NCBI GenBank assembly: GCA_934700895.1
Contig: CAKUXV010000005.1
Span: 61,378 to 125,377 of the forward strand
DNA length: 64,000 bases
Reading direction: 5' to 3'
Source of the DNA: an uncultured Bacilli bacterium
GTDB lineage: Bacteria; Bacillota_I; Bacilli_A; RFN20; CAG-826
Shown: positions 49,434 to 58,560 of the stretch, in pieces
How positions within the stretch are numbered: position 1 is the first letter of the stretch
How the letters are laid out: each line of letters opens with the position of its first letter
Notes under the pieces: model-generated
Database searches by the model: none
Seen by the model: the letters and a program-made list of their open reading frames with translations, nothing else
Told to the model about the DNA's origin: nothing
Program-made: the position numbers and the translations under genes

Positions 49434-51932
49434 ATGGGAAGAAAAAAAGTTCAGCAAATCGAGGAATACATCGCTTCTGCGGAGCCTTTTGACGTAGATC
49501 CTGCGATTGGATTAAATGAGACGCAAGTCAGCAAACGAAAAAGCGAAGGCTTGCTTAACACCACGCGGCGTCACCCCACGAAAACCTATTGGCAAATCGT
49601 CTGCGACAACGTTTTTAATTTCTTTAACATCATCCTTTTCCTCGTTTTTATTTTGATGCTTGTCGCCGGTCTTAGCTGGTCCCATTATTTTTTCATGTTG
49701 ATCCTTTTCGCCAACATGGCGATTGGCTTGATTCAAGATATCCGTGCTCGCCATTTGGTGGATCATTTGTCTGTTGTTACCAGCCCTCGGGCGGCTGTTG
49801 TGCGCAATGGTAAAGAACTAATGCTTGCCGCGGATCAAATTGTTTTAAGCGATATCGTGATTCTAAAAGCCGGCGATCAAATCATCGCCGACGCGAGGGT
49901 TCGCGAAGGGAAATGCTTTGTCGATGAATCGTTAATCACGGGAGAATCGTTCTCTGTCAAAAAGGAGCCGGGGGACCTTTTGCTTTCCGGAACCTTCATA
50001 AAAAGAGGCTCCGTTCGCGCCGAAGTTATCAAAGTTGGCAGTGCCAATTACGCGGAATCCTTGGAACATGAGGCCAGCGCCTTTTCCCGCCCGAAAAGCG
50101 AAATTCGCCGTTCGGTGGGAACCTTCATGATGTTTACGGGCGTTTTCGCCTTGGTTACTGGACTTTGCACCTACCTTACTTATGGATTCCAAGGGAAGGG
50201 GTGGGGCAATTTTTTCTTTGATTCCGAAGCCATTTCTAGCGTATCGGGTTCGATGGTTGCTTTGCTTCCTGCTGGTATGTTCCTTTTGACTTCCTTAGCC
50301 TTGGCGGCGGGCGTAGTCTCCCTTTCCAAGAAACGCATGGTCGTTCAGGAACTCTACTGCATCGAGATGCTTGCCCGCGTAGATACCTTGTGTCTAGATA
50401 AGACCGGCACCTTGACGGACGGGAAAATGAGCGTTTTCAAGGTGTGCCCGTTAAAAGGGTATACGGAAGAAGATGTTGCCACCATGGTTCGCTCCGTTTT
50501 GCATTATACTCATGACGAAAATCCTACAGCCGTTGCCTTGCGGCAGTATTTTGGAGAAGAGTGTGACCGTGTTTGCCATGACGTACTCCCTTTCGACTCC
50601 GAAACCAAATACAGCGCCGTGACGATGAAGGACGGCGCCTCCTATTGTATTGGTGCGTACGGGTTTGTTCCCACTAAAGACAAAAGCGAAGCGGAAGCGT
50701 TGCTCTCAGAATATCGGGCTCGTGGGTTCCGCTTGCTTATTGTTTCCCGCAGTTCCAATCCCATCTTTCAAGGTAGGGCGCCGATAGGAATGGAGATTTG
50801 CGCGGTTATTGCACTATCTGACCACATAAAAGATGACGCGGCGGCTAATATTGCTTGGTTCCAGAAAAATGACGTGACCGTCAACATTATTAGCGGCGAC
50901 GATCCCCTTACCGTATCGGAAATTGCAAAGCAAGTTGGCGTTAAAGATGCGGACAAAGCCATTTCCTTAGAGGGCAAAAGCATTGAAGAAACGAAAGCTT
51001 TGGCAGGTAAATACGCCGTTTATGGTCGCACCAATCCAGAACAAAAGGCGGCGTTGATTACGGCCTTAAAAGAGCAGGGCCATAAAGTCGCGATGACCGG
51101 TGACGGCGTTAACGATATTTTGGCTTTAAAAGTCGCGGATTGCTCCATTGCTATGGCTAGCGGCTCCTCGGCGGCGAGGAACGTCAGCCATTTGGTGTCC
51201 ATGGATAATGATTTTTCCAAACTTCCTGATGTTGTTCGTCAGGGAAGACGCGTTATCAATAACCTTCAACGTTCCTGCTCACTGTTCTTGAGCAAAACGT
51301 TCTTCGCTTTCTTTATCACGGTCCTATTCATGATTTCGATGTGGGCCGGCGGACGTACCTATCCGTTTTCTACGGCCAATATGCTTGTTTGGGAAATCTT
51401 CTCCATTGGCGTGCCAGCGTTCTTTTTGGCCTTGCAGCCGTCCGACGACCGCTTAAAAGGCACCTTCATGGGCAACATTTTCCGCCATTCCGGCCCTGCC
51501 GGGGTTTCGGAAGCGGTCGCAGCATTGCTCCCTTTGCTTCTTTATTCCGTTTGGACGAAATCGTATACGGATTTCTCCCCAGGAAGCGATCCCGCCTTCA
51601 AAGTGGCTTGCTGCATGTCTGTTATTGCCTTTACCTTGCTTAGCTACGCCGTTTTATTCCGCGTTTGCATCCCCTTCACTAAATATCGTTTGATTGTATT
51701 CCTTGGCTCGCTCGCTCTAGGGGCGATCATCGTGATTTCGGACGCCTTCAATGGCGGAAGAATCACCGCCCTGTCTTATGAAGGCATTAACTGGGGTTTC
51801 CCCATTGCCTTGACTGCAGTCTCATTAATTAGCATCGGCACATACTATTTGCTCGATTATTTAATCCTTCGTTCTAAAGGCGAAGGCGAAGAAACGGACG
51901 ATAAACAAAAGGGGGGACGAGAAACATGGTGA
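49434..51932 (+). CDS. Cation-transporting P-type ATPase (CtpE-like)
   Basis: An 832-residue P-type ATPase. The actuator motif is LITGESF (TGES), the phosphorylation site DKTGTLTDG, and the hinge motif TGDGVNDILALKVAD. TM4 reads VALLPAGMFLLTSLALAAGV, with PAGM in place of the PEGL of calcium pumps; P-[SA]-G-[ML] is the pattern I associate with the CtpE-like HAD-IC subfamily. Ten membrane helices are consistent with the hydrophobic pattern (two at 60-105, two at 230-300, six after 600). The ion is not certain; calcium or another divalent cation is likely. Only a weak GGGGT ribosome site precedes the ATG. The stop region overlaps the TetR gene by seven bases. Confidence 0.9.
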   Translation: MGRKKVQQIEEYIASAEPFDVDPAIGLNETQVSKRKSEGLLNTTRRHPTKTYWQIVCDNVFNFFNIILFLVFILMLVAGLSWSHYFFMLILFANMAIGLIQDIRARHLVDHLSVVTSPRAAVVRNGKELMLAADQIVLSDIVILKAGDQIIADARVREGKCFVDESLITGESFSVKKEPGDLLLSGTFIKRGSVRAEVIKVGSANYAESLEHEASAFSRPKSEIRRSVGTFMMFTGVFALVTGLCTYLTYGFQGKGWGNFFFDSEAISSVSGSMVALLPAGMFLLTSLALAAGVVSLSKKRMVVQELYCIEMLARVDTLCLDKTGTLTDGKMSVFKVCPLKGYTEEDVATMVRSVLHYTHDENPTAVALRQYFGEECDRVCHDVLPFDSETKYSAVTMKDGASYCIGAYGFVPTKDKSEAEALLSEYRARGFRLLIVSRSSNPIFQGRAPIGMEICAVIALSDHIKDDAAANIAWFQKNDVTVNIISGDDPLTVSEIAKQVGVKDADKAISLEGKSIEETKALAGKYAVYGRTNPEQKAALITALKEQGHKVAMTGDGVNDILALKVADCSIAMASGSSAARNVSHLVSMDNDFSKLPDVVRQGRRVINNLQRSCSLFLSKTFFAFFITVLFMISMWAGGRTYPFSTANMLVWEIFSIGVPAFFLALQPSDDRLKGTFMGNIFRHSGPAGVSEAVAALLPLLLYSVWTKSYTDFSPGSDPAFKVACCMSVIAFTLLSYAVLFRVCIPFTKYRLIVFLGSLALGAIIVISDAFNGGRITALSYEGINWGFPIALTAVSLISIGTYYLLDYLILRSKGEGEETDDKQKGGRETW

Positions 51933-52489
51933 CAGAAGCCAAATTTAAAATAGCCCTGAAAGAAATGATGAAGACGAAGCGCTTGGAAGAGATTAATGTT
52001 ACGGCGCTTTGCAAAAAGTGCGGGGTGCACCGCCAAACCTTCTATTATCACTATCAAGACATTTACGATTTAATCGCCGCTATTTTCCTCAACGAGGATT
52101 TAAGCGACGCTGAAAATGCCAAGACCGTAAAAGGGGTTTTGACCGCATTTAGTGACTACGTGTATGAGAATTTCTCTTTTTTCCGCAGCACCTATAACTC
52201 CGCAGCCCGTGATTTTACCGACGATTTTATCTTTGGAAAAATCAACGCGACCCTTTTCTCTCTTTGGAGCAAAGACAAGAAAATTGGCATTAAGAAAGCT
52301 GGAATCCGCGACGCGGCGAGAAGGTATTCTCACATGGTCGCCGACGAATTTGGCTACTGCTTCAAAAATCCCCGTTTGTCCCCGGAAAGCTTTAAGAAAG
52401 CAATGACATCGTTTATTGATTTATCTATTGCCACTATGCTTCCCGCCGTGATGGAACTATCCAAGAAAGAAGAAGGAGGCGCGGAATGA
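51926..52489 (+). CDS. TetR-family transcriptional regulator
   Basis: A 187-residue regulator. Its N-terminal helix-turn-helix reads FKIALKEMMKTKRLEEINVTALCKKCGVHRQTFYYHY in short segments (LEEINVTALCKKCG, HRQTFYYHYQD), the DhaS/TetR_N pattern. The helical C-terminal domain would bind a ligand. It overlaps the ATPase gene upstream and the dehydrogenase gene downstream (ATGA). It very likely controls its own operon through the palindrome at 49391-49408. Confidence 0.9.
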   Translation: MVTEAKFKIALKEMMKTKRLEEINVTALCKKCGVHRQTFYYHYQDIYDLIAAIFLNEDLSDAENAKTVKGVLTAFSDYVYENFSFFRSTYNSAARDFTDDFIFGKINATLFSLWSKDKKIGIKKAGIRDAARRYSHMVADEFGYCFKNPRLSPESFKKAMTSFIDLSIATMLPAVMELSKKEEGGAE

Positions 52490-53676
52490 AATTCGATTTT
52501 AGAAACCCCACGCGTATTCTCTTCGGTGAAGATCAAGAAAAAGAAGTGGGAAAAATGCTCCAAGGATATGGGGCAAAACGCGTCTTGTTGCTTTATGGCG
52601 GGGGTTCTATCCAACGTTCCGGCCTTTACGACATCGTTACTCGTTCCTTAAAGGAATCCCATATCGAATTCGTTGCTTTAGGTGGTGTGCGTCCTAACCC
52701 CACGGCTTCCTTCGTACGTGAAGCGTCGAAAATTGTAAGGGAAAAAGAAATTGATTTCCTGCTTGCTGTTGGTGGCGGTTCCGTGATTGATACGGCCAAA
52801 TCCATCGGCGTGGGAGCCTATTACGAAGGCGACTCCTTTGACTTTAATCTCAAAAAGGCCGTTCCTGGAAAAACGATGCCGGTCGGCGTCGTCTTAACCA
52901 TCGCTTCCGCCGGTAGCGAATCGAGCAATTCTTGTGTGATTCAAGACGATGAAACGGGAATCAAACAAGGGTTCAATAGCGACCTGATTCGCCCTGTATT
53001 CGCGATTGAAAACCCCAAGTGGGCCTTAACGGTTCCTCCTTATCAAGTTTTCGCCGGGGCTTCCGACATCATGATGCATAGTTTGGAACGTTACTTTAAT
53101 CCAAGCGAAGAGAACCAACTCGCGGACAGTTGGGCGTTGGACCTTATTCGATCCACGATGGAAGCGGCTAAGATGTTGAAGGCAAACCCGAAGGATTTAT
53201 CCGCGATGGGGACGTTGATGCTGAATAGTTCTTTAAGCCATGATGGGTTAACTTCTATTGGAAAGTCCTCCGTTTTCTCCGTTCATCCCCTCGAACACGC
53301 TTTGTCGGGGTACCGTTCTTCGATTACCCATGGCGCAGGCGTTGCTTTGCTTTATCCTGCCTGGGCTAAGCACGTTTATCACCAAGATCTTGGCAAATTC
53401 ACTCGTTTGGCCAAAGAAGTCTTTGGGCTTTTAGGTGCAAACGACGAAGAAACGGCTATAATGGGTATCCGTGCCATGAAAGATTTCTTTTCTTCCATTG
53501 GCATGCCCTCTTCCTTTGGAGAAGTCGGCTTGACCTTGTCGGATGTTCCCGCTTTGGTCTCTCTAGCAACAGGTAACGGTACACGTGTGGTTGGTCGTTA
53601 TCCCCAACCGCTGGAGGAAAAGGACGTGAAGACGATTTACGAAAGTCTTTGCAAAGAAGGAGGAATATCCTTATGA
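52486..53676 (+). CDS. Iron-containing alcohol dehydrogenase
   Basis: A 396-residue group III alcohol dehydrogenase of the NAD(P)H-dependent butanol dehydrogenase type. The nucleotide loop is GGGSVIDTAKSIG near residue 95. Metal ligands appear in GASDIMMHSLERYF, HPLEHALSGY and ITHGAGVALLYPAW. It probably reduces aldehydes to alcohols during fermentation or detoxifies reactive aldehydes. Translationally coupled at both ends (ATGA overlaps), which ties it to the ATPase/TetR unit. Confidence 0.92.
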   Translation: MKFDFRNPTRILFGEDQEKEVGKMLQGYGAKRVLLLYGGGSIQRSGLYDIVTRSLKESHIEFVALGGVRPNPTASFVREASKIVREKEIDFLLAVGGGSVIDTAKSIGVGAYYEGDSFDFNLKKAVPGKTMPVGVVLTIASAGSESSNSCVIQDDETGIKQGFNSDLIRPVFAIENPKWALTVPPYQVFAGASDIMMHSLERYFNPSEENQLADSWALDLIRSTMEAAKMLKANPKDLSAMGTLMLNSSLSHDGLTSIGKSSVFSVHPLEHALSGYRSSITHGAGVALLYPAWAKHVYHQDLGKFTRLAKEVFGLLGANDEETAIMGIRAMKDFFSSIGMPSSFGEVGLTLSDVPALVSLATGNGTRVVGRYPQPLEEKDVKTIYESLCKEGGISL

Positions 53677-54872
53677 AAAAGAACGATTTTGCCATTTTCT
53701 TGGTCTATTTATTTATGTTTGCCCTGGCTTTATGCGTGGGCATTTTTGCGATTCGCCCTCTGGTCATGGATTATGGGAACAAATTGCCGATCCATTATGT
53801 GGCTCTTGTGGTTTTGGCGTTGCTCTCCGGCGTTCTTTTGAACTCCTTGCTCCTGGAGCTAGGACATTTGCTCGGTGCCCGTGTGGGCGGTTATGAAGTT
53901 TTGTCTTTCGTTATTTTGGGACTGGGCTTCAAAACCAAAGACGGGAAGAAACGCTTCGGGCTTCATTCCTTTGATGGATTGACCGGAGAAACTCGCGTGT
54001 CTCCTAAAGACGTGGAAAAAGCGAGTTTAGGTGCCTATACCTTCCTTCCGATTGTCTTCTTCATCGTCGAAGTCGTCGTGATGATGGTTTTGAATTCCCT
54101 TGCTTCCAACTGGGTGAAAACCGATGGGGCGAATGCTTGGATTCAAATCTTTGCCATTACGACGATTTCGGTTGGAGGCATGATTTATCTTTATGATATT
54201 TTCCCCTTCCGTTTGGATTCCATGAACGATGGTTATTTGCTTAGCTTGATGACCCATGCAGGAAACCGCATCCCTTATAACTATTTGCTTCTTCGCGAAA
54301 AAATCCGCGAAGAAGGCGGAGAAGTGCCCGAAGTTCCTGTTTTTGATGACATCACGGATTTCACCGCTTATCTCAATGCCTTGACCGCGTACAAAAAAAT
54401 TGGAGCAGGCGACTTCGACCAAGCAGTCCAAATTCTTGATAAAACCATTGCCCAAGAACGCGGGGTATCCGCCTCTACACGCAACGATGCCGTCTGCATC
54501 AAATTAGCCCTCTTGTTAGCCTCTAGCAAAACGAGCGTCGGCAAAAAATATTACGAAGAGCTCCATGATGATGTAAAAAAATTCATCTCGGATTTAGGAA
54601 CCGTTCCTGCTTTGCGCTGCTACTTATTGATCTCTTCCTGCATCGAAGAAAGCGAAGCGGAATCCAATTACGCCTTGGATAAAGCGGGCAAACTCCTCAA
54701 AAATACGGATGAGGTTTTCCTCGATTCAGAAAAAGCTTTGCTCCAGCACGATAAAGACTTCGCCGCCAAACTCCATCCCTCTTGGAAACTCTACCCGCTT
54801 CCTTGGGAAGAAAAGAAAGAGGAAGAAGACGATGCGAATCGCGACGAAAAAGAAGGCGAAGAAAAGAAATAA
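53673..54872 (+). CDS. M50-like membrane protein lacking the first catalytic His
   Basis: A 399-residue membrane protein with helices at about residues 7-30, 36-62, 122-148 and 160-185. The second helix contains LLLELGHLLGARVGG, which matches the HExxH-type motif of site-2 metallopeptidases (family M50) except that the first His is Leu. Later DIFPFRLDSMNDGY corresponds to the NxxP...DG motif and keeps the Asp. The remaining 200 residues are cytosolic, alpha-helical and end in a Glu/Lys-rich tail. It is therefore probably a catalytically inactive M50 relative. The start at 53673 (AAGGAGG upstream) overlaps the dehydrogenase stop. Confidence 0.75.
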   Translation: MKKNDFAIFLVYLFMFALALCVGIFAIRPLVMDYGNKLPIHYVALVVLALLSGVLLNSLLLELGHLLGARVGGYEVLSFVILGLGFKTKDGKKRFGLHSFDGLTGETRVSPKDVEKASLGAYTFLPIVFFIVEVVVMMVLNSLASNWVKTDGANAWIQIFAITTISVGGMIYLYDIFPFRLDSMNDGYLLSLMTHAGNRIPYNYLLLREKIREEGGEVPEVPVFDDITDFTAYLNALTAYKKIGAGDFDQAVQILDKTIAQERGVSASTRNDAVCIKLALLLASSKTSVGKKYYEELHDDVKKFISDLGTVPALRCYLLISSCIEESEAESNYALDKAGKLLKNTDEVFLDSEKALLQHDKDFAAKLHPSWKLYPLPWEEKKEEEDDANRDEKEGEEKK

Positions 54873-54873
54873 A

Positions 54874-54913
54874 GAAAAACGGGATGCCATGGTTCGAAGC
54901 GTCCCGTTTTTTG
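54874..54913. terminator. Bidirectional terminator
   Basis: AAAACGGGA...TCCCGTTTT hairpin with As before and Ts after, between the convergent M50-like gene and tldE. Confidence 0.8.
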
Positions 54914-54919
54914 TTGTCT

Positions 54920-56242
54920 TTATTTTCCGCCGATCGACATCGATTTGACGAATACGTCGGACACAGAAATTCCGTTCTGCGTTAAATCTACGCGACTATC
55001 GAATTCCTTGACGTCGCGAAGCATCTTAAGCAAATTGCCTGATAGGGTAATAAGGTTAAGGGGTTCAGCGATTTTGCCATCGTGGATGCGGTAGCCTTCC
55101 GCTTGGCAGGAGAAGTCGCCGCTCGTGGGATTCATGCCAGTTCCAAGCCCAGCGATTTCGGTGATGTAAACGCCATCATGGATGGGTTGAATCATTTCAT
55201 CGAAACTGCGTTTGCCTGGCTTGACGAAGATGTTATTGAAGCCGACTCCAATTCGTCCGCCAGCCCAATAACCGTTTCCGGTGCTTTCCTTTCCTTCTTT
55301 CTTCGCCGTTTCGCGGTTGTAGAAGAAGTTCGTGACAACGCCGCGCTTCATCATGACTTTGTTTTGGGCGGCAACGCCTTCGTCGTCGAAATAGCTGAAA
55401 TAGAGGTTTCTGGCCAAGGGCTTTTCTTCGATCGTGACTTTGGGCGAGGCAACCTTTTGGCCCATTTTTCCTTCTAGCATCGACGAATGCTTCTGGATGG
55501 ATTCGCTGGAGAAGGAATCCATGAAATAGGAGATGAGATCACTAATGATATCGCGGTCGAGAACCGTTGGATATTTCCCGGCTTCGCAAGGCTCGCCGCC
55601 GAACTTAGCCAAGGCTTTTGTCACGATTCCCTTTGCGAATTTTTCAGCGTCAAAATGGCTGAAGTCATTATCGAGGAACGAATCGTAGAAGGTTTTCGTT
55701 TCTTCGCCTTTTTTGGCGACGGCACCGGCGCTATAGAAGAAGTGGTTGCTCTTCTGCTTGAGCTTCAATCCAAACGAGTTGTAGAACTCGGATTCCGATT
55801 CGGCCTCGCCATAAGAAACCGCGTCCGCATCGGTGATGCAGGAGTCGCCAGCATAAATCGCTTTTTCAATTTCGTGGAGGGTCTCGATTTTCTTTTCGAG
55901 GGGAATTGTTGGCAGAACTTTGTTATAAACGTTTCCCTTGCGATATTCTTCCGACCCTTCGAACAAGGAAGCCTCTTCTTCTTTTTCGTTAAACGTCGCG
56001 GTTAATTGGATTTGCTTGGCCAAATACTCAAAAGCGTCTTTATCTAGTTTTTGAGTAGAGGCCGATCCGAATTTCCCGTTATAGATGCCGCAGGCAGTCA
56101 CGGATTGGCTATTGGAGATGCGGTAGGTATCAATCTTGTTATGGAACAATTTGATGGATGTGGATTTGGATTTGCCGATTTGGATTTGGGCCTGCTCAAT
56201 GCCATGGGCTTTGCAGACTTCAAAGAATTTTTGAATGTTCAT
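54920..56242 (-). CDS. tldE: TldE/PmbA-like metalloprotease subunit
   Basis: A 440-residue member of the TldE (PmbA) family, the non-metal-binding partner of TldD in the heterodimeric protease. It lacks the HExxxH motif, as expected. The C-terminal region includes YWAGGRIGVGFNNIFVKPGKRSFDEM in short blocks, ITEIAGLGTGMNPTSGDFSCQAEG and a final SDVFVKSMSIGGK that parallels TldD. Its ATG overlaps the tldD stop (ATGA). TldD/E proteases remove leader peptides from some ribosomally made peptides and degrade unfolded peptides; no such peptide gene is seen next to them. Confidence 0.9.
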   Translation of the reverse strand: MNIQKFFEVCKAHGIEQAQIQIGKSKSTSIKLFHNKIDTYRISNSQSVTACGIYNGKFGSASTQKLDKDAFEYLAKQIQLTATFNEKEEEASLFEGSEEYRKGNVYNKVLPTIPLEKKIETLHEIEKAIYAGDSCITDADAVSYGEAESESEFYNSFGLKLKQKSNHFFYSAGAVAKKGEETKTFYDSFLDNDFSHFDAEKFAKGIVTKALAKFGGEPCEAGKYPTVLDRDIISDLISYFMDSFSSESIQKHSSMLEGKMGQKVASPKVTIEEKPLARNLYFSYFDDEGVAAQNKVMMKRGVVTNFFYNRETAKKEGKESTGNGYWAGGRIGVGFNNIFVKPGKRSFDEMIQPIHDGVYITEIAGLGTGMNPTSGDFSCQAEGYRIHDGKIAEPLNLITLSGNLLKMLRDVKEFDSRVDLTQNGISVSDVFVKSMSIGGK

Positions 56243-57648
56243 TCTAGTTTTCCTCCTCTTCCTCCAACGGTGATTTCCTTGATGCGAATCGTGGGTTGCC
56301 CAACATTAACGGGAACCATGCCGCTTGCGGCGCCACAATTCCCCTGACCAAGATCTACGTCGTTGCCGACGCGGTCGATGTTCATCAAGACGTCCTTGCC
56401 GGAACCAATCAACGTGCACCCTTTCACGGGTTCGCAGATTTTGCCATCGCGAATGATATAAGCTTCCGAGGCGGAGAAGTTGAATTCTCCCGTTGTGGGC
56501 TCGACGGATCCCCCGCCGAAATTAGCAACATAAATGCCAAGTTTGGTATCGCGGATGATTTGCTCGGGATCGTCTTTGCCCGCGGCGATGTAGGTGTTGC
56601 TCATGCGAGAAGTCGGGGCGAAACGGTAGCTCTCTCTGCGCGCGGTTCCGTTGGCTGCCATGCCTAGACGGCGTCCGCTTAAACGATCGATTAAGAATCC
56701 TTTGCAGATTCCGTTTTCGATCAAGAGGTTCTTTTGGGTGAGGTTGCCTTCGCTATCGATGTTATTGGAACCCCATTCGTTGGGAATGGTTCCGTCGTCG
56801 TAGGCGGTAACCAAAGGCGAAGCGATTTGCTTGCCGATGGAATCGGAGAAGACGGAGAGATGACGCGAGGTAGCACTGGCTTCCAAACTGTGCCCGCAGG
56901 CTTCGTGAAAGAGGACTCCTCCCCATCCGTTTTTGATAACAACGGTAAATTTGCCGCTTGGGCATTCCTTGGCCGTCAACATCATGATGGCCTTTTCCCC
57001 CACGGATTTTGCTTTGGCTTTATAGTCCAAAACATCGTGGAAGTAGTGCCACCCGTCATAACGTCCCGGGCCTTCGAAACAGGTTTCGATGTTGCCGTTT
57101 CCTCCGTTAGCCATGGCAACAAGGGCCAAACGTCCTCGTTCTTCGACGTTATTGAATTCTTTTGCAACGGGTCCTTCTGCGTTGAAGAGTTGGAATTCGC
57201 ACCGGCTATTGCTGAACGAATTGACGATGCGGACGATGCGCGGATCGACGGCTTTGGTGATGTCGTTGCATTCCTTTAGAAGTTGGATTTTCTCTTCTTC
57301 GGGAACTTCATAGAGGTGGTCATTGACCTTGTTGATGACTTTAACCCGTTGTTTCTCGACTTTGGTAACGGTGAATAAACGTTCACCGTGGAAGCATTTA
57401 GAGAGGCTGCTTGCTAAATTTAAGAGGGATTTTGCACTTAAATCGCAGGTGTATCCGTACACGGATTGGTCTTGGAGCAAAATGCGAATGCCGCAGCCGT
57501 AGGTTTGCCCGGCTCCGAGGGTCTCCACTTTTCCGTTTTCCACACGGATGGATTCCCCTTCCTTTTGCTCGCAATAGATCTCGGCGTAGTCCCCGCCCGT
57601 CTCCAAGGCGGCGTTAAGGACTTTGATGGCCAAGAGTTTACTGATCAT
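56239..57648 (-). CDS. tldD: TldD-like zinc metalloprotease subunit
   Basis: A 469-residue protein with the TldD zinc motif in GGVLFHEACGHSLEA (HExxxH) near residue 245. A further conserved Cys-containing region near the C-terminus (NCGAASGMVPVNVGQP) follows. It pairs with TldE encoded right behind it. The start at 57648 has AAAGGAG, and the in-frame TTG at 57678 is not used. The upstream region carries an inverted repeat (57678-57695) shared with the divergent MBL gene. Confidence 0.93.
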   Translation of the reverse strand: MISKLLAIKVLNAALETGGDYAEIYCEQKEGESIRVENGKVETLGAGQTYGCGIRILLQDQSVYGYTCDLSAKSLLNLASSLSKCFHGERLFTVTKVEKQRVKVINKVNDHLYEVPEEEKIQLLKECNDITKAVDPRIVRIVNSFSNSRCEFQLFNAEGPVAKEFNNVEERGRLALVAMANGGNGNIETCFEGPGRYDGWHYFHDVLDYKAKAKSVGEKAIMMLTAKECPSGKFTVVIKNGWGGVLFHEACGHSLEASATSRHLSVFSDSIGKQIASPLVTAYDDGTIPNEWGSNNIDSEGNLTQKNLLIENGICKGFLIDRLSGRRLGMAANGTARRESYRFAPTSRMSNTYIAAGKDDPEQIIRDTKLGIYVANFGGGSVEPTTGEFNFSASEAYIIRDGKICEPVKGCTLIGSGKDVLMNIDRVGNDVDLGQGNCGAASGMVPVNVGQPTIRIKEITVGGRGGKLE

Positions 57649-57677
57649 GGAAAGTCTCCTTTCATTTATATGAAACA

Positions 57678-57695
57678 AACGTTTCGATAAACGTT
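57678..57695. promoter_or_regulatory. Inverted repeat between divergent tldD and MBL genes
   Basis: AACGTTT-CGAT-AAACGTT, a perfect seven-base inverted repeat in the 110-base divergent intergenic region. It covers the likely -35/spacer region of tldD (TATAAA lies closer to the gene) and is about 60 bases from the MBL start. Confidence 0.4.
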
Positions 57696-57758
57696 GTGGA
57701 CCTAGTCTAAACTCCTGTTAGAAATGTACAATGGAAAAGATTCAACGGAGGCGAAGAA

Positions 57759-58361
57759 ATGGCAAAACTTCTTTATCAAGGACACGCATCATTACGGATA
57801 ACGACTTCAAATGGCAAAATCGTTTATATCGACCCCTATGCTGGAGAAGGATACGACAAGCCTGCAGACATGGTTCTTATCACCCATGAGCATTACGACC
57901 ATAATGGAATCCATCTCATTCACTTAAAAGATTCTACCGTCGTCATCCGTTCGAAGGATGCCCTTCAAAACGGGGTTTATTACGATTTTGACTACTATGG
58001 AGTCCATGTTCAAGCCACTCCGGCCTGCAACAAAAACCACGATATCCACGAATGCGTGGGATATTTACTAGAAGTGGACGGCGTAAAAATCTATGTGGCC
58101 GGGGACACGGATTATGTCCCTTATATGGAAGAACTCGCAAAACAAAAAATCGATTATGCCCTCCTTCCCATCGATGGACTATTCAATATGGGACCCGAAG
58201 AGGCGACTCGATGCGCGGAAATCATCCATCCGACGCATTTAATTCCTTATCACATGCACCCAGGAATGGATTTTGATATCCGTCAGGACATGAAGGTTCA
58301 TTATGGCGGGGCTATGCTGGTGCGCCCCGGGGATGAAATTGAACTAGTTCCTACAAAATAA
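57759..58361 (+). CDS. MBL-fold metal-dependent hydrolase
   Basis: A 200-residue metallo-beta-lactamase-fold protein of the UPF0173/YtkL-like group. Metal ligands: GHASLRI at the N-terminus, ITHEHYDHNG near residue 48, AGDTDY near residue 115 and PYHMHPG. Such proteins are predicted hydrolases of phosphodiesters or lactones, and the physiological substrate is unknown. ACGGAGG precedes the ATG and TACAAT lies about 25 bases further upstream. A terminator follows its stop. Confidence 0.9.
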   Translation: MAKLLYQGHASLRITTSNGKIVYIDPYAGEGYDKPADMVLITHEHYDHNGIHLIHLKDSTVVIRSKDALQNGVYYDFDYYGVHVQATPACNKNHDIHECVGYLLEVDGVKIYVAGDTDYVPYMEELAKQKIDYALLPIDGLFNMGPEEATRCAEIIHPTHLIPYHMHPGMDFDIRQDMKVHYGGAMLVRPGDEIELVPTK

Positions 58362-58408
58362 GGAGAACTTGCATTCATTTTCCCTGCAAAACCCCCTTAT
58401 TTTTTTAT
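58355..58408 (+). terminator. Terminator of the MBL gene
   Basis: AATAAGG...CCTTATT with an inner TTGCA/TGCAA stem, followed by TTTTTT; the 5' arm overlaps the stop codon. Confidence 0.7.
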
Positions 58409-58480
58409 CTTGTAAACTCGTTTTTCCTTTTAAGGAAAGTAGAATAAGTTTACTTGGAATGGGTGCGTAAAAAATTTAGG

Positions 58481-58560
58481 GTTGTTAAAAGCGGTAACAA
58501 CGAGTATCCTTGTAAGGCTCTCTGTGCGGCAATAGGCCGTACGGCGAAAGGAGTATAGCA
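58481..58560 (+). promoter_or_regulatory. Structured leader of rpmE (possible L31 autoregulatory element)
   Basis: Two hairpins precede the L31 gene: GTTGTTA-AAAGCGG-TAACAAC (58481-58501) and GTGCGGC-AATAG-GCCGTAC (58524-58542). The ribosome site GAAAGGAG comes just after. L31 autoregulatory leaders are known in Firmicutes; whether this belongs to that class is inference. Confidence 0.45.
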
